Shown here piece by piece: positions 42,904 through 52,129 of a stretch of 64,000 bases of DNA. The DNA comes from Bradyrhizobiaceae bacterium (lineage in GTDB: Bacteria > Pseudomonadota > Alphaproteobacteria > Rhizobiales > Xanthobacteraceae), in the NCBI GenBank assembly GCA_020544565.1, contig CP078014.1, positions 3,970,016 to 4,034,015 of the forward strand. Direction: 5' to 3'. The position numbers were made by a program, and so were the translations under genes. The notes beneath the pieces were generated by a model. That model had not been told where the DNA came from and did not search any database. It saw nothing but the letters and a program-made list of their open reading frames with translations. How positions within the stretch are numbered: the first letter of the stretch is position 1; each line of letters starts with the position of its first letter.

Positions 42904-43383
42904 TCAACTTCGCTTGATCGCGGCCCCGAGCCGGGCCAGCGCGGCGCGCAGGCTCTCGTCCTCGACCCGGCCGAGGTTCGCGGCCTCCTGCGCCACCGCA
43001 GCGGGGGTGGGGCCTTTGGCCTTGCGGCGGGCCGGCCTGCGGCTGAGGGGGGCCTGCCGCAACGCGATCCGCCCCACCGCGCTCCAGCCGAAGAAGCGGT
43101 TGACCCGCTCCAGGATCACGTCCGAGGTGTGCTGGATCTCCAGCGCCATCGGCCCCTCCACCCGCAGCACCAGCGTGGCCGGCTCGGGCGGCTGGTCCTC
43201 CACCGGCCGCTGCCACTGGATTTTCAGCGGCTCTGAATGGGCCGCGACCTGCGGCCCGACGATCTCCGCCCATCGTGTCACCAGTTCGCGCGAGGCGAAG
43301 CCCTGCCGGGCGAAGGCCTGGTTGATGGCGCCGTCGAGCAGCGCGGCGAGCGGTTTGGCGTGGATGCGTCCGGGCTTGTTCAT
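42904..43383 (-). CDS. DUF721 (DciA-like) protein
   Basis: 159 aa. The conserved DUF721 core is visible: AFARQGFASRELVTRWAEIV, then GPQVAAHSEPLKIQW, and the LVLRVEGPMALEIQHTSDVI stretch, followed by a basic Ala/Pro tail. The family includes DciA, the DnaB helicase loader, and alphaproteobacterial homologues are thought to act in replication initiation; this is not shown for this protein. It normally follows mutY, but here the higBA module intervenes. Confidence 0.85.
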   Translation of the reverse strand: MNKPGRIHAKPLAALLDGAINQAFARQGFASRELVTRWAEIVGPQVAAHSEPLKIQWQRPVEDQPPEPATLVLRVEGPMALEIQHTSDVILERVNRFFGWSAVGRIALRQAPLSRRPARRKAKGPTPAAVAQEAANLGRVEDESLRAALARLGAAIKRS

Positions 43384-43391
43384 CGATGACC

Positions 43392-43706
43392 CTACGCGGC
43401 ACGCGGCCGGATCGATTTGAGATCGTGTTCGATTTCCCGCCGCCGCTGCATCAGGTCGTAATCAAGTTGCAGACCCAGGAAGAATCCTTCGGACAGGCCA
43501 AAATAACGTGCGAGCCTGAGATCGGTATCGGCCGTGATGTCCCGCTTGCCCAGCACGATCTCGTTGATGCGCCGCGGCGGCACATGCACCGCCCGCGCAA
43601 GGGCATTCTGGCTCAAATCCATGGGCCGCAGAAACTCCTCGAGCAGGATTTCTCCCGGATGCGGATTGGGCAGCAATCCCCTAATGGTAGTCGGCGATTT
43701 CGACAT
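43392..43706 (-). CDS. higA: HigA-type antitoxin (XRE/VapI family)
   Basis: 104 aa from ATG 43706, 8 bases behind GGGAGGA; an in-frame ATG at 43724 lies even deeper in higB. PHPGEILLEEFLRPMDLSQN then ALARAVHVPPRRINEIVLGK is the HigA helix-turn-helix pattern. It overlaps the 3' end of the toxin gene by 26 bases. It should bind and neutralise HigB and repress the operon through the palindrome upstream of higB. Confidence 0.93.
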   Translation of the reverse strand: MSKSPTTIRGLLPNPHPGEILLEEFLRPMDLSQNALARAVHVPPRRINEIVLGKRDITADTDLRLARYFGLSEGFFLGLQLDYDLMQRRREIEHDLKSIRPRAA

Positions 43707-43962
43707 CTTTCGGTCCTCCCTCATCCCATCGGAAGCAAATGCGCCATTGATCGTTGATCCTGATCGAATGCTGGCCGAGACGGTTCGCCTTGAGGGCTTC
43801 CAGGCGATTTCCCGGCGGCACGCGCAGGTCGTTCAGAACACGCGCTTGATTCAGAAGGCGGAGTTTCCGCAGCGCCACCGATTGGATATCCGGCGGCAGT
43901 TTGCGGCTCCGGCGCCCGGTCCAGATCGATTCGGTTTCCGGGTCGGCGAAGTTCTGAATCAT
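43681..43962 (-). CDS. higB: HigB-type toxin (RelE superfamily mRNA interferase)
   Basis: 93 aa from ATG 43962 (MIQNFADPETESIWTGRRSR), the standard HigB length and start. The core LPPDIQSVALRKLRLLNQAR, the LRVPPGNRLEALKANRLGQH region and the C-terminal SIRINDQWRICFRW strand are all present, so the toxin appears intact. It cleaves mRNA on the ribosome when free of HigA. The toxin precedes the antitoxin, the usual higBA order. Confidence 0.93.
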   Translation of the reverse strand: MIQNFADPETESIWTGRRSRKLPPDIQSVALRKLRLLNQARVLNDLRVPPGNRLEALKANRLGQHSIRINDQWRICFRWDEGGPKDVEIADYH

Positions 43963-43969
43963 TTGGTAG

Positions 43970-43990
43970 CTATAACGTGGCGCGTTATAG
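43970..43990 (-). promoter_or_regulatory. higBA operator palindrome
   Basis: CTATAACG, five bases, CGTTATAG: perfect 8-bp arms, ending 8 bases above the higB start codon. The TATAAC words could also form the -10 element. Position and symmetry suggest autoregulation by HigA or HigBA. Confidence 0.7.
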
Positions 43991-44072
43991 AAGGCAAGGC
44001 TTGGTCGCCAGACCCGGAGAGTTGCGATCAGGAACTTGCGATATGTCGAGCCGCGTCTGCTAGGATATCCGA

Positions 44073-45182
44073 ATGCCGCCATACGCTTCCGCCCGTCAAC
44101 GAGACCCCTGTCCGCCGGAGGCGAAAGCCGATCGTCCGGCCCTGCTGCTCGCCTGGTACGACCGCCACCGCCGCCATCTGCCGTGGCGCGCGCCGCCCGG
44201 CTGCCGCAGCGACCCCTACCGGGTGTGGCTGTCGGAAATCATGCTGCAGCAGACCACGGTGAAGGCGGTCGGCCCCTATTTCGAGAAGTTCACCGCGCGC
44301 TGGCCGAGCGTGGCGGCGCTCGGCGCATCGGCGCAGGACGACGTGCTGCGGATGTGGGCCGGGCTCGGCTATTATTCGCGCGCGCGCAATCTTCACGCCT
44401 GCGCCGTGGCCGTGTTGCGCGATCATGGCGGCGTCTTTCCCGATACCGAGGAGGGCCTGCGCGCGTTGCCGGGCATCGGGCCCTATACCGCCGCTGCGAT
44501 CGCCGCCATCGCCTTCGACCGGCGCACCATGCCGGTGGACGGCAATATCGAGCGCGTGGTGTCGCGGCTGTTCGCGGTCGAGGAGGCGCTGCCGAAGGCG
44601 AAGCCGCTTATCCAGCAACGGGCGGCGACGCTGCTCGGCCCGTCGCGCGCCGGCGACAGCGCGCAGGCGCTGATGGATCTGGGCGCCACCATCTGCACGC
44701 CGAAAAAGCCGGCCTGCGCGCTGTGTCCGCTCAATGATGGCTGCGCGGCGCGCGGGCGCGGCGATCAGGAGACGTTTCCGCGCAAGGCGGCGAAGAAAAC
44801 CGGCGCGCTGCGGCGCGGGGCGGCGTTCGTCGTCACATGCGGCGATGCATTGCTGGTGCGGACGCGGCCGGAAAAAGGATTGCTCGGCGGCATGCTTGAG
44901 GTGCCGACCTCCGAATGGCTGGCCGGACATGACGACAAGGCCGCGCGCGCGCAGGCACCCGCGGTGAAAGCCGCGCGCTGGCATCGCAAGGCGGGCGTGG
45001 TGACGCATGTGTTCACGCATTTCCCGCTGGAGCTTGTCGTCTATGTTGCGTCCGTTCCGGCGCGGACGCGCGCGCCGGACGGCATGCGCTGGGTGCCGCT
45101 TGCGACCCTGCACGACGAGGCGTTGCCCAATGTCATGCGCAAGGTTATCGACCATGCCATCGCCAGGAAAGGATCACCATGA
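44073..45182 (+). CDS. mutY: A/G-specific adenine glycosylase
   Basis: 369 aa. Helix-hairpin-helix LRALPGIGPYTAAAIAAIAF, catalytic Asp in MPVDGNIERVVSRLF, MLQQTTVKAVGPYFEKF at the start, and the [4Fe-4S] loop C208-x6-C215-x2-C218-x5-C224. The C-terminal Nudix-like domain (PRKAAKKTGALRRGAAFVVT onward) recognises 8-oxoG. It removes A mispaired with 8-oxoG. The start is 110 bases from divergent higB, and its stop overlaps the GST start by 4 bases. Confidence 0.95.
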   Translation: MPPYASARQRDPCPPEAKADRPALLLAWYDRHRRHLPWRAPPGCRSDPYRVWLSEIMLQQTTVKAVGPYFEKFTARWPSVAALGASAQDDVLRMWAGLGYYSRARNLHACAVAVLRDHGGVFPDTEEGLRALPGIGPYTAAAIAAIAFDRRTMPVDGNIERVVSRLFAVEEALPKAKPLIQQRAATLLGPSRAGDSAQALMDLGATICTPKKPACALCPLNDGCAARGRGDQETFPRKAAKKTGALRRGAAFVVTCGDALLVRTRPEKGLLGGMLEVPTSEWLAGHDDKAARAQAPAVKAARWHRKAGVVTHVFTHFPLELVVYVASVPARTRAPDGMRWVPLATLHDEALPNVMRKVIDHAIARKGSP

Positions 45183-45796
45183 AGCTCTATTATGCGCCGG
45201 GAAGCTGCGCGCTGGCCGCGCATATCGCCCTCGAAGAGGCGGCTGCCGACTACACCGCCGAGCGAATCGACCTGAAGGCCGGTCAGCAGACCAGCGCGGA
45301 TTATCTCGCGGTCAATCCCAAGGGGCGGGTGCCGGCGCTGGTGACAGAGCGGGGCATCCTTACCGAGACGCCCGCGATCCTCGCCTTCATCGCGCAGAAC
45401 TATCCCTCGGCAAGGCTCGCGCCGCTCGACGATCCGTTCGCTTTCGCGCAGGCTCAGTCCGTCAACAGCTATATCTGTTCGACGCTGCATGTGGCCCACG
45501 CGCATCGCCATCGCGGCGCGCGCTGGGCCAGCGATGAAGCGTCGTTCGCGGACATGCGCCGCAAGGTGCCGGAGAACATGGCGGCGTGTTTCGGCATGAT
45601 CGAGCGCACCATGTTGCGCGGCCCGTGGGTGATGGGCGACGACTACACGATCTGCGATCCGTATCTGTTCACGGTGGCGCGCTGGATGGAGAGCGACGGC
45701 GTGCGGCCGTCGGATTTTCCGGCGATCGAGGCGCATATGAAGCGGATGTCGGAGCGTCCCGCGGTGCGCAAGGTGCTGGCCTTCTATCCGGCGTGA
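45179..45796 (+). CDS. Glutathione S-transferase family protein
   Basis: 205 aa. The thioredoxin-like N-terminal domain starts MKLYYAPGSCALAAHIALEE with the Ser/Cys glutathione-activating position, ADYLAVNPKGRVPALVTERG carries the cis-Pro, and TETPAILAFIAQNYP completes the G-site. The C-terminal helical domain ends SERPAVRKVLAFYPA. It closely resembles the beta-class/YfcG-like bacterial GSTs; the substrate is unknown. It is coupled to mutY (ATGA) and converges on the monooxygenase gene, whose stop lies inside its last codons. Confidence 0.9.
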   Translation: MKLYYAPGSCALAAHIALEEAAADYTAERIDLKAGQQTSADYLAVNPKGRVPALVTERGILTETPAILAFIAQNYPSARLAPLDDPFAFAQAQSVNSYICSTLHVAHAHRHRGARWASDEASFADMRRKVPENMAACFGMIERTMLRGPWVMGDDYTICDPYLFTVARWMESDGVRPSDFPAIEAHMKRMSERPAVRKVLAFYPA

Positions 45797-47055
45797 TGCG
45801 GCACGCGAACGATTGACGGCTTGGCGTTGAGGATCTCGACCTGGAAGCCCGCCACGCGCTTGTAGGCGTTGGCGATGTCTTCCAGTTCCTGCTGTGACAG
45901 CACGTCGGTGACGACATTGAAGCCGTCGGGCGCGCGTTCCTCCACGATCTGCATCACCTGCTCGGGGCCGTTGCGGCGGTTGAGCTTGACGAGTTCGGTG
46001 GTGGCCGGCCGCCGCTCGGCCTCGTAAGCTTCGAGGGCGGCCGGCGTCTCGCCATGGGCGAGCAGTTCGCGGGTCAGCACCCGGGCGTCGAGAATGCCTT
46101 GCGATGCGCCGTTGGAGCCGATCGGATACATCGGATGGGCGGCGTCGCCGAGCAGCGTCACCCGACCGAAGGTCCAGCGCGGCAGCGGGTCGCGGTCCAC
46201 CAGCGGATATTCGTAGGCGTGGATGTTGTCGGTGATCAGCGCCGGGATATCGAGCCAGTCGAAGCGCCAGTCCTTAAACCATGGCAGGAAGTCGTCGAGC
46301 GCGGCCGCGCGATTATAGTCCTCGCGCCGCCACGCATAGGTCGGCGGCATGTAGCGCTCGGCGATCCAGTTGATGCGCTGCCTGCCGTCCGGCTGCGGAT
46401 TCGAGATCGGATAGCAGACGAATTTCAGCACCTCGTGCCCGGCCATGATCATGGTGCGGCCGGACAGGAAGGGGGCGGCTTCGGTGATGCCGCGCCACAG
46501 GATACGGCCGTTCCAGATCGGCGCGCCCTCGTCGGGATAGAGCCGGGCGCGCGCCGCGGAATGAATGCCGTCGGCGGCGATCAGCACGGCGCCCTCATGA
46601 CTGCCGGCGCTCTGGCCGGTGGTCCGGTCGATGAAGCTCGCGCGCACGCCGTTGGCGGTTTCGGTGAAATCGGCGAGGTGATGGGCGGTGGCGACGGCGT
46701 CGCGGCCGAGCCGTTCGATCACCGCATCGAGCAGGAGGTGATGCAGCACGCCGCGATGGATCGAGATCTGCGGCCATTTGTAGCCGGCCTCGAGGCCGCG
46801 CGGCTCGCTCCAGATCGGCTGGCCGCGCTTGGAGAAATAGGCCAGTTCCTTGGTGCGCACGCCGACGGCGTCGAGCCGGTCGAGCAGGCCGAGTTCGGTC
46901 AGTTCGCGCACCGCGTGTGGCAGCAGGTTGATGCCGACGCCGAGCGGCTTCAGTTCCGCCGCGCTTTCGAACACGCGGCAGGCGATGCCGGCCTGGTGAA
47001 GGCTGAGCGCCAGTGTCAGCCCGGCGATGCCGCCGCCCGCGATGAGAACCGTCAT
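45784..47055 (-). CDS. FAD-dependent monooxygenase / oxidoreductase (PhzS/salicylate-hydroxylase type)
   Basis: 423 aa from ATG 47055. The Rossmann motif is TVLIAGGGIAGLTLALSLHQ with the ADP-binding FESAAELKPLGVGINLLPH; the second FAD motif is VTLLGDAAHPMYPIGSNGA (GD motif). These features place it in the group A flavoprotein monooxygenases, which use NAD(P)H and O2 to hydroxylate aromatic substrates. The target is unknown. It converges on the GST gene with a 13-base overlap of coding ends, and no obvious terminator lies between them. Confidence 0.9.
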   Translation of the reverse strand: MTVLIAGGGIAGLTLALSLHQAGIACRVFESAAELKPLGVGINLLPHAVRELTELGLLDRLDAVGVRTKELAYFSKRGQPIWSEPRGLEAGYKWPQISIHRGVLHHLLLDAVIERLGRDAVATAHHLADFTETANGVRASFIDRTTGQSAGSHEGAVLIAADGIHSAARARLYPDEGAPIWNGRILWRGITEAAPFLSGRTMIMAGHEVLKFVCYPISNPQPDGRQRINWIAERYMPPTYAWRREDYNRAAALDDFLPWFKDWRFDWLDIPALITDNIHAYEYPLVDRDPLPRWTFGRVTLLGDAAHPMYPIGSNGASQGILDARVLTRELLAHGETPAALEAYEAERRPATTELVKLNRRNGPEQVMQIVEERAPDGFNVVTDVLSQQELEDIANAYKRVAGFQVEILNAKPSIVRVPHHAG

Positions 47056-47255
47056 GACTACCCCTTCATTTTGCAGAAGCTCATGGCACGGGAGCGCGGT
47101 CATGGGCAACCGGGAAGGCGGCCATGACACCTTAGGTCATGGCCGGCAGGGGAGGTTCCTTCGCGCCGCCGCTGGGGCGCGATGCAACCTTATTCACTGC
47201 CGAAGCGTTATCCCAATTCAGGCGGGGGCCGTGCCGGATTACGAAGGAGAACGCC

Positions 47256-47438
47256 ATGCTGCATGTGCAGATTCACGACTACGCGCGCAAGCTGCTGGAG
47301 GCGCGCGGCACCGAGGCCATCGCCGAGGCGGCGCAGAAGGCGATCGGTCTGGAGAAGGAGGGCCTTACCGAGGAGGCCCGCAACTGGCGACAGATCGCGG
47401 AAGCCATGAAGCAGATGCGCGGGCCGCATCAAAGCTGA
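47256..47438 (+). CDS. Small alpha-helical hypothetical protein
   Basis: 60 aa from ATG 47256, preceded by AAGGAGA, a strong ribosome binding site that decides the start (the frame is open 39 codons further up). MLHVQIHDYARKLLEARGTE then AIAEAAQKAIGLEKEGLTEE is almost entirely helical and acidic/basic. I recognise no family. It is separated from ccrM by 26 bases, stop to stop. Confidence 0.65.
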   Translation: MLHVQIHDYARKLLEARGTEAIAEAAQKAIGLEKEGLTEEARNWRQIAEAMKQMRGPHQS

Positions 47439-47464
47439 GCGGGAGCACGTATCCGGAGGCGGAA

Positions 47465-48615
<1,151 letters not shown>

Positions 48616-48678
48616 AGGCGACGCAGTCGGCGACGCGGGACCAACAAATCCGACTGTCGTCACCATGACGGTCCAAGG

Positions 48679-48693
48679 TAAAAATCGGCTTAA
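48679..48693 (-). promoter_or_regulatory. CtrA-like site upstream of ccrM
   Basis: The minus strand reads TTAA, seven bases, TTTA, one mismatch from the CtrA consensus TTAA-N7-TTAA, 81-95 bases above the ccrM start. CtrA activates ccrM in Caulobacter. The match is imperfect, so this is a suggestion. Confidence 0.4.
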
Positions 48694-48974
48694 TCGAAAT
48701 CGCGTTTGTCGTTTTTCGAAACCGATTTCGCGTCGCGCGTCATGCGCGGCGAACGGGTGCGATCGAGCGATGCGGAAAAACCGATCGTTGCGCGGTTTCC
48801 ACGTTGTGAATTGGGTGCGAATTCAGCGCCTGTTCATCGGGCGGCGGCGAAACATCGCCGACACCGCACTCGTGACTAGGCAATTTTTGCCCGGCGCGGT
48901 AAGAACCGTTAACGGGATGTTTGCGGCCTCGTGGCGCTGTCGTGGCAGCGGGCGGGCCGGTTAGGAGATTTCCG

Positions 48975-49919
48975 ATGCGTTACGATGATTTTCGCCGCAG
49001 CGACAACATCGACGATCGCCGCGACGACAGCGGCGGCGGGCTCGGCGGCGGAGGCGGCGGTTTCAGATTTCCGATGGGCGGCGGCGGTCGTCTCGGCATC
49101 GGCACCGTTCTCGTGCTCGGCCTGATCGGCTGGGCCGTCGGCATCGACCCGCGCATCCTGATCGGCGGCGCGGAAGTGCTGACCGGCGGCGGCCAGGCGC
49201 CGACCTACCAGACCGACCGGCCGTCGTCGCAGGCCAAGAAGGGCGCGCCTACCGACGAGATGGGCAGCATGATCGCCGGCATTCTCGGCGAGATCGACGA
49301 CCGCTGGGACGAGATATTCAAGGCCGCCGGGCAGACCTATCAGGGGCCGCGCATCGTGCTGTTCCGCAACGCCACCAATGGCGGCCGCTGCGGCATGGCG
49401 CAGTCGGCGATGGGCCCGTTCTATTGTCCGCCGGACAAGCAGATCTACCTCGATACCGGCTTCTTCCGTGAGGTGGAGACGCGCTTCCACGGCTGCAAGG
49501 GCAACGCCTGCAAGTTCACCGCGGCCTATATCATCGCCCATGAGGCCGGCCATCACATCCAGAACGTGCTCGGCATCCTGTCGAAGGCGCAGCAGATGCA
49601 GCAACAGGCCGGCAGCAAGGCCGAGGCCAACGCCATCCAGGTGCGGGTGGAGTTGCAGGCCGATTGCCTGTCCGGCGTGTGGGTCAATCGGGAGCAGCGC
49701 AAGCGGCCGGGCTTCCTCGAGGAAGGCGACATCGACGCGGCGCTGACCACCGCCTCCGCCATCGGTGACGACACCCTGCAGCGGCAGGCCACGGGCCGCG
49801 TGGTGCCGGACTCGTTCACCCACGGCTCGGCAGCGCAGCGCAAGCGCTGGTTCATGATCGGCTATCAGCAGGGCTCGGTGCAGGCGTGCAACACCTTCGC
49901 ACCGGGCGTGCAACTCTGA
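48975..49919 (+). CDS. Neutral zinc metallopeptidase (YpfJ family)
   Basis: 314 aa from ATG 48975, with TAGGAGA ahead of it. The N-terminus is Arg/Asp/Gly-rich (GGGLGGGGGGFRFPMGGGGR), followed by one membrane helix (IGTVLVLGLIGWAVGID). The periplasmic or surface domain carries HEAGHHIQN near residue 189, a probable HExxH zinc site, and conserved cysteines (GGRCGMAQ, FYCPP, CKGNACKF). Family function is unknown; relatives are called YpfJ or putative neutral zinc metallopeptidases. Confidence 0.9.
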   Translation: MRYDDFRRSDNIDDRRDDSGGGLGGGGGGFRFPMGGGGRLGIGTVLVLGLIGWAVGIDPRILIGGAEVLTGGGQAPTYQTDRPSSQAKKGAPTDEMGSMIAGILGEIDDRWDEIFKAAGQTYQGPRIVLFRNATNGGRCGMAQSAMGPFYCPPDKQIYLDTGFFREVETRFHGCKGNACKFTAAYIIAHEAGHHIQNVLGILSKAQQMQQQAGSKAEANAIQVRVELQADCLSGVWVNREQRKRPGFLEEGDIDAALTTASAIGDDTLQRQATGRVVPDSFTHGSAAQRKRWFMIGYQQGSVQACNTFAPGVQL

Positions 49920-49937
49920 ACGCGATGGTTTGATCTT

Positions 49938-50022
49938 CGTCATTGCGAGCGAGGCGAAGCAATCTACCTTCGTCAAAATGAACGGCGGATTGTTTAGCCG
50001 CCGACGCTCCTCGCAATGACGA
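49938..50022 (+). repeat. Family-C inverted repeat (CGTCATTGCGAG...CTCGCAATGACG)
   Basis: The outer arms CGTCATTGCGAGCG and CGCTCCTCGCAATGACG pair, with an inner CGGCGGATTGTTTAGCCGCCG hairpin remnant and a GAAGCAATC word. It fills the gap upstream of moaB. The same arms flank the nested cluster at 33105-33470. Confidence 0.7.
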
Positions 50023-50041
50023 CAGAGAGGGATTGCATTCC

Positions 50042-50596
50042 ATGTCTTCGACCGGCGAGACCCGTGCTTTCATCCCGCTCAACATCGCGGTGCTGACGAT
50101 CTCCGACAGCCGCTCGCTGGCCGACGACAAGTCCGGCGCGACGCTGGCGGAGCGGCTCGCGGCGGCGGGGCACAAGCTGGCGGCGCGCGAGATCGTCACC
50201 GACGACGTCGAAAAAATTCAGGCGCAGTTGAAACGCTGGATCGCCGATCCGGGCGTCGATGTCATCATCACCACCGGCGGCACCGGCTTCACGGGCCGCG
50301 ACGTCACCCCGGAGGCGGTGGAGCCGTTGTTCGAGAAGCGTATGGAGGGGTTCTCGATCGCGTTCCACATGCTGAGCCACGCCAAGATTGGCATGTCCAC
50401 CATCCAGAGCCGCGCCACCGCCGGCGTTGCGGGGGCGACCTACATCTTCTGCCTGCCAGGCTCGCCTGGTGCCTGCCGCGACGGCTGGGACGGCATCCTT
50501 GCCCATCAGCTCGACTACCGGAGCAAGCCCTGCAACTTCGTCGAGATCATGCCCCGCCTCGACGAGCATCTGAAGCGCGACAAGGCCAAGGCGTAA
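50042..50596 (+). CDS. moaB: Molybdenum cofactor biosynthesis protein B
   Basis: 184 aa from ATG 50042 (a TTG three codons earlier is the alternative). MoCF-binding fold: FIPLNIAVLTISDSRSLADD at the start, VIITTGGTGFTGRDVTPEAV with the substrate-binding GGTG loop, and the conserved YIFCLPGSPGACRDGWDGIL stretch. MoaB-type proteins adenylylate molybdopterin. Other moa genes are not in the window. Confidence 0.93.
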   Translation: MSSTGETRAFIPLNIAVLTISDSRSLADDKSGATLAERLAAAGHKLAAREIVTDDVEKIQAQLKRWIADPGVDVIITTGGTGFTGRDVTPEAVEPLFEKRMEGFSIAFHMLSHAKIGMSTIQSRATAGVAGATYIFCLPGSPGACRDGWDGILAHQLDYRSKPCNFVEIMPRLDEHLKRDKAKA

Positions 50597-50678
50597 CCCG
50601 CCCCTCTCCTGTGCGCCGCCCGCAGGGCAGTCCTTAGAGGACAGGTCCAGCGACTAGGTCAGGGGATAGATCACCAAA

Positions 50679-50693
50679 GTTCTTGTTTTGTTC
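50679..50693 (+). promoter_or_regulatory. SOS (LexA) box
   Basis: GTTCTTGTTTTGTTC fits the alphaproteobacterial LexA operator GTTC-N7-GTTC exactly and lies 24 bases before the start of the radical SAM gene. A direct repeat of this form is specific to alphaproteobacterial LexA. The gene behind it belongs to a family related to DNA photoproduct repair, which strengthens the assignment. Confidence 0.8.
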
Positions 50694-50717
50694 TCTTTGC
50701 GTGGTAAGGTTCAGTCC

Positions 50718-51905
50718 ATGAGCCGAGCCTCCCATGTCTCCCTTGCATCCCATGCCCTCAGGCCGCCGCCGGTTGCCCCGCACCCGGAGACAGCCAGTGA
50801 CTCCGCCGGCGAGGCGGTCGGTTCCGGTTCTGAGGTCGCCGTCGACCGTGCCCGCCGCCGCGGCCGGGGTGCGGAATCCAACGCCAGCGGCCGCTATGAG
50901 GCCGAGGCGCGGGTCGCCTTCGACGACGGCTGGCACAGCCTCGAGGACCTGCCGCCGTTCAAGACCACGGTGGCGGTCGATACCGCGCGCAAGGTCATCA
51001 CCCGCAACGACTCGCCGGACATCGGCTTCGACCGCTCGATCAATCCCTATCGCGGCTGCGAGCACGGCTGCATCTACTGCTTTGCGCGGCCGACCCACGC
51101 TTTTCTCGGCCTGTCGCCGGGGCTCGATTTCGAAAGCCGGCTGTTCGCCAAGCCCGATGCGCCGGAGCTGCTGGAGAAGGAGCTGGCGGCGCCCGGCTAC
51201 GAGCCGCGCATGATCGCCATCGGCACCAACACCGATCCCTACCAGCCGATCGAGCGCGAGCACAAAATCATGCGCGGGATTCTCGAGGTGCTGGAGCGCG
51301 TCGGCCATCCGGTCGGCATCGTCACCAAATCGGCGCTGGTGGTGCGCGACATCGACATTCTGGCGCGGATGGCGAAGCGCCAGCTCGTCAAGGTCGCGCT
51401 CTCCGTCACCACTCTCGATCCGAAGCTGGCGCGGACCATGGAGCCGCGCGCCGCGACGCCGCCGAAGCGGCTGGAGGCGCTGCGCCTGCTGGCGGAGGCG
51501 GGAATCCCGACCACGGTGATGGTCGCGCCGGTGATCCCGGCGCTGAACGATTCCGAGATCGAGCGCATTCTCGACGCCGCCGCCCATGCCGGCGTCAAGG
51601 AAGCGAGCTATGTGCTGCTGCGGCTGCCGCTGGAGGTGCGCGACCTATTCCGCGAATGGCTGATGGCCAATTACCCGGACCGCTACCGCCATGTCTTCAC
51701 CCTGATCCGCGACATGCGTGGCGGTCGCGACTACGATTCGCAGTGGGGCACGCGGATGAAGGGCACCGGCCCGATGGCGTGGATGATCGGCCGCCGCTTC
51801 GAGATCGCCTGCGATAGGCTCGGCCTCAACAAGCGCCGCACCAAACTCACAACCAGCCATTTCGTCCGGCCCCGGCGCGTCAACGAGCAGCTGGATTTGT
51901 TTTAA
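50718..51905 (+). CDS. PA0069-family radical SAM protein (SplB-like)
   Basis: 395 aa from ATG 50718. After a ~60-residue Arg/Ala/Pro-rich N-terminus, the core has NPYRGCEHGCIYCFARPTHA with the cluster ligands C114-x3-C118-x2-C121, then IGTNTDPYQPIEREH and the VMVAPVIPALNDSEIERIL barrel strand; it ends VNEQLDLF. The family resembles spore photoproduct lyase, but its substrate is unproven. The SOS box immediately upstream indicates DNA-damage induction. The unit appears to be a single gene. Confidence 0.9.
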   Translation: MSRASHVSLASHALRPPPVAPHPETASDSAGEAVGSGSEVAVDRARRRGRGAESNASGRYEAEARVAFDDGWHSLEDLPPFKTTVAVDTARKVITRNDSPDIGFDRSINPYRGCEHGCIYCFARPTHAFLGLSPGLDFESRLFAKPDAPELLEKELAAPGYEPRMIAIGTNTDPYQPIEREHKIMRGILEVLERVGHPVGIVTKSALVVRDIDILARMAKRQLVKVALSVTTLDPKLARTMEPRAATPPKRLEALRLLAEAGIPTTVMVAPVIPALNDSEIERILDAAAHAGVKEASYVLLRLPLEVRDLFREWLMANYPDRYRHVFTLIRDMRGGRDYDSQWGTRMKGTGPMAWMIGRRFEIACDRLGLNKRRTKLTTSHFVRPRRVNEQLDLF

Positions 51906-51929
51906 GCGATCACTTGGAATTCAATTTCG

Positions 51930-52048
51930 CCGTGCCCGGGCTTGTCCCGGGCATCCACGCCTTCCTCGCGTGCGCCTACCAAGACGTGGAGGACCGGAAC
52001 AAAAGGGCGTTCACGCCCGTCTTCGACGGGCCATGCCCGGCCATGACG
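51930..52048 (+). repeat. Diverged family-A hairpin element, copy 5
   Basis: It starts CGTGCCCGGGCTTGTCCCGG with the same CATCCACG linker and contains AAGACGTGGA and CCATGCCCGGCCATGACGG. An extra hairpin (GGGCGTTCACGCCC) is inserted in the right half, and the pairing is less complete than in the other copies. It lies between the radical SAM gene and rnhB. Confidence 0.6.
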
Positions 52049-52129
52049 GAATTTTGTCGCCCCCTGAATAGCGGGCACGGCTGAAAATTACGACTTGCGA
52101 CGCCGTGGCTATGCCCACAGCATCGCGCC

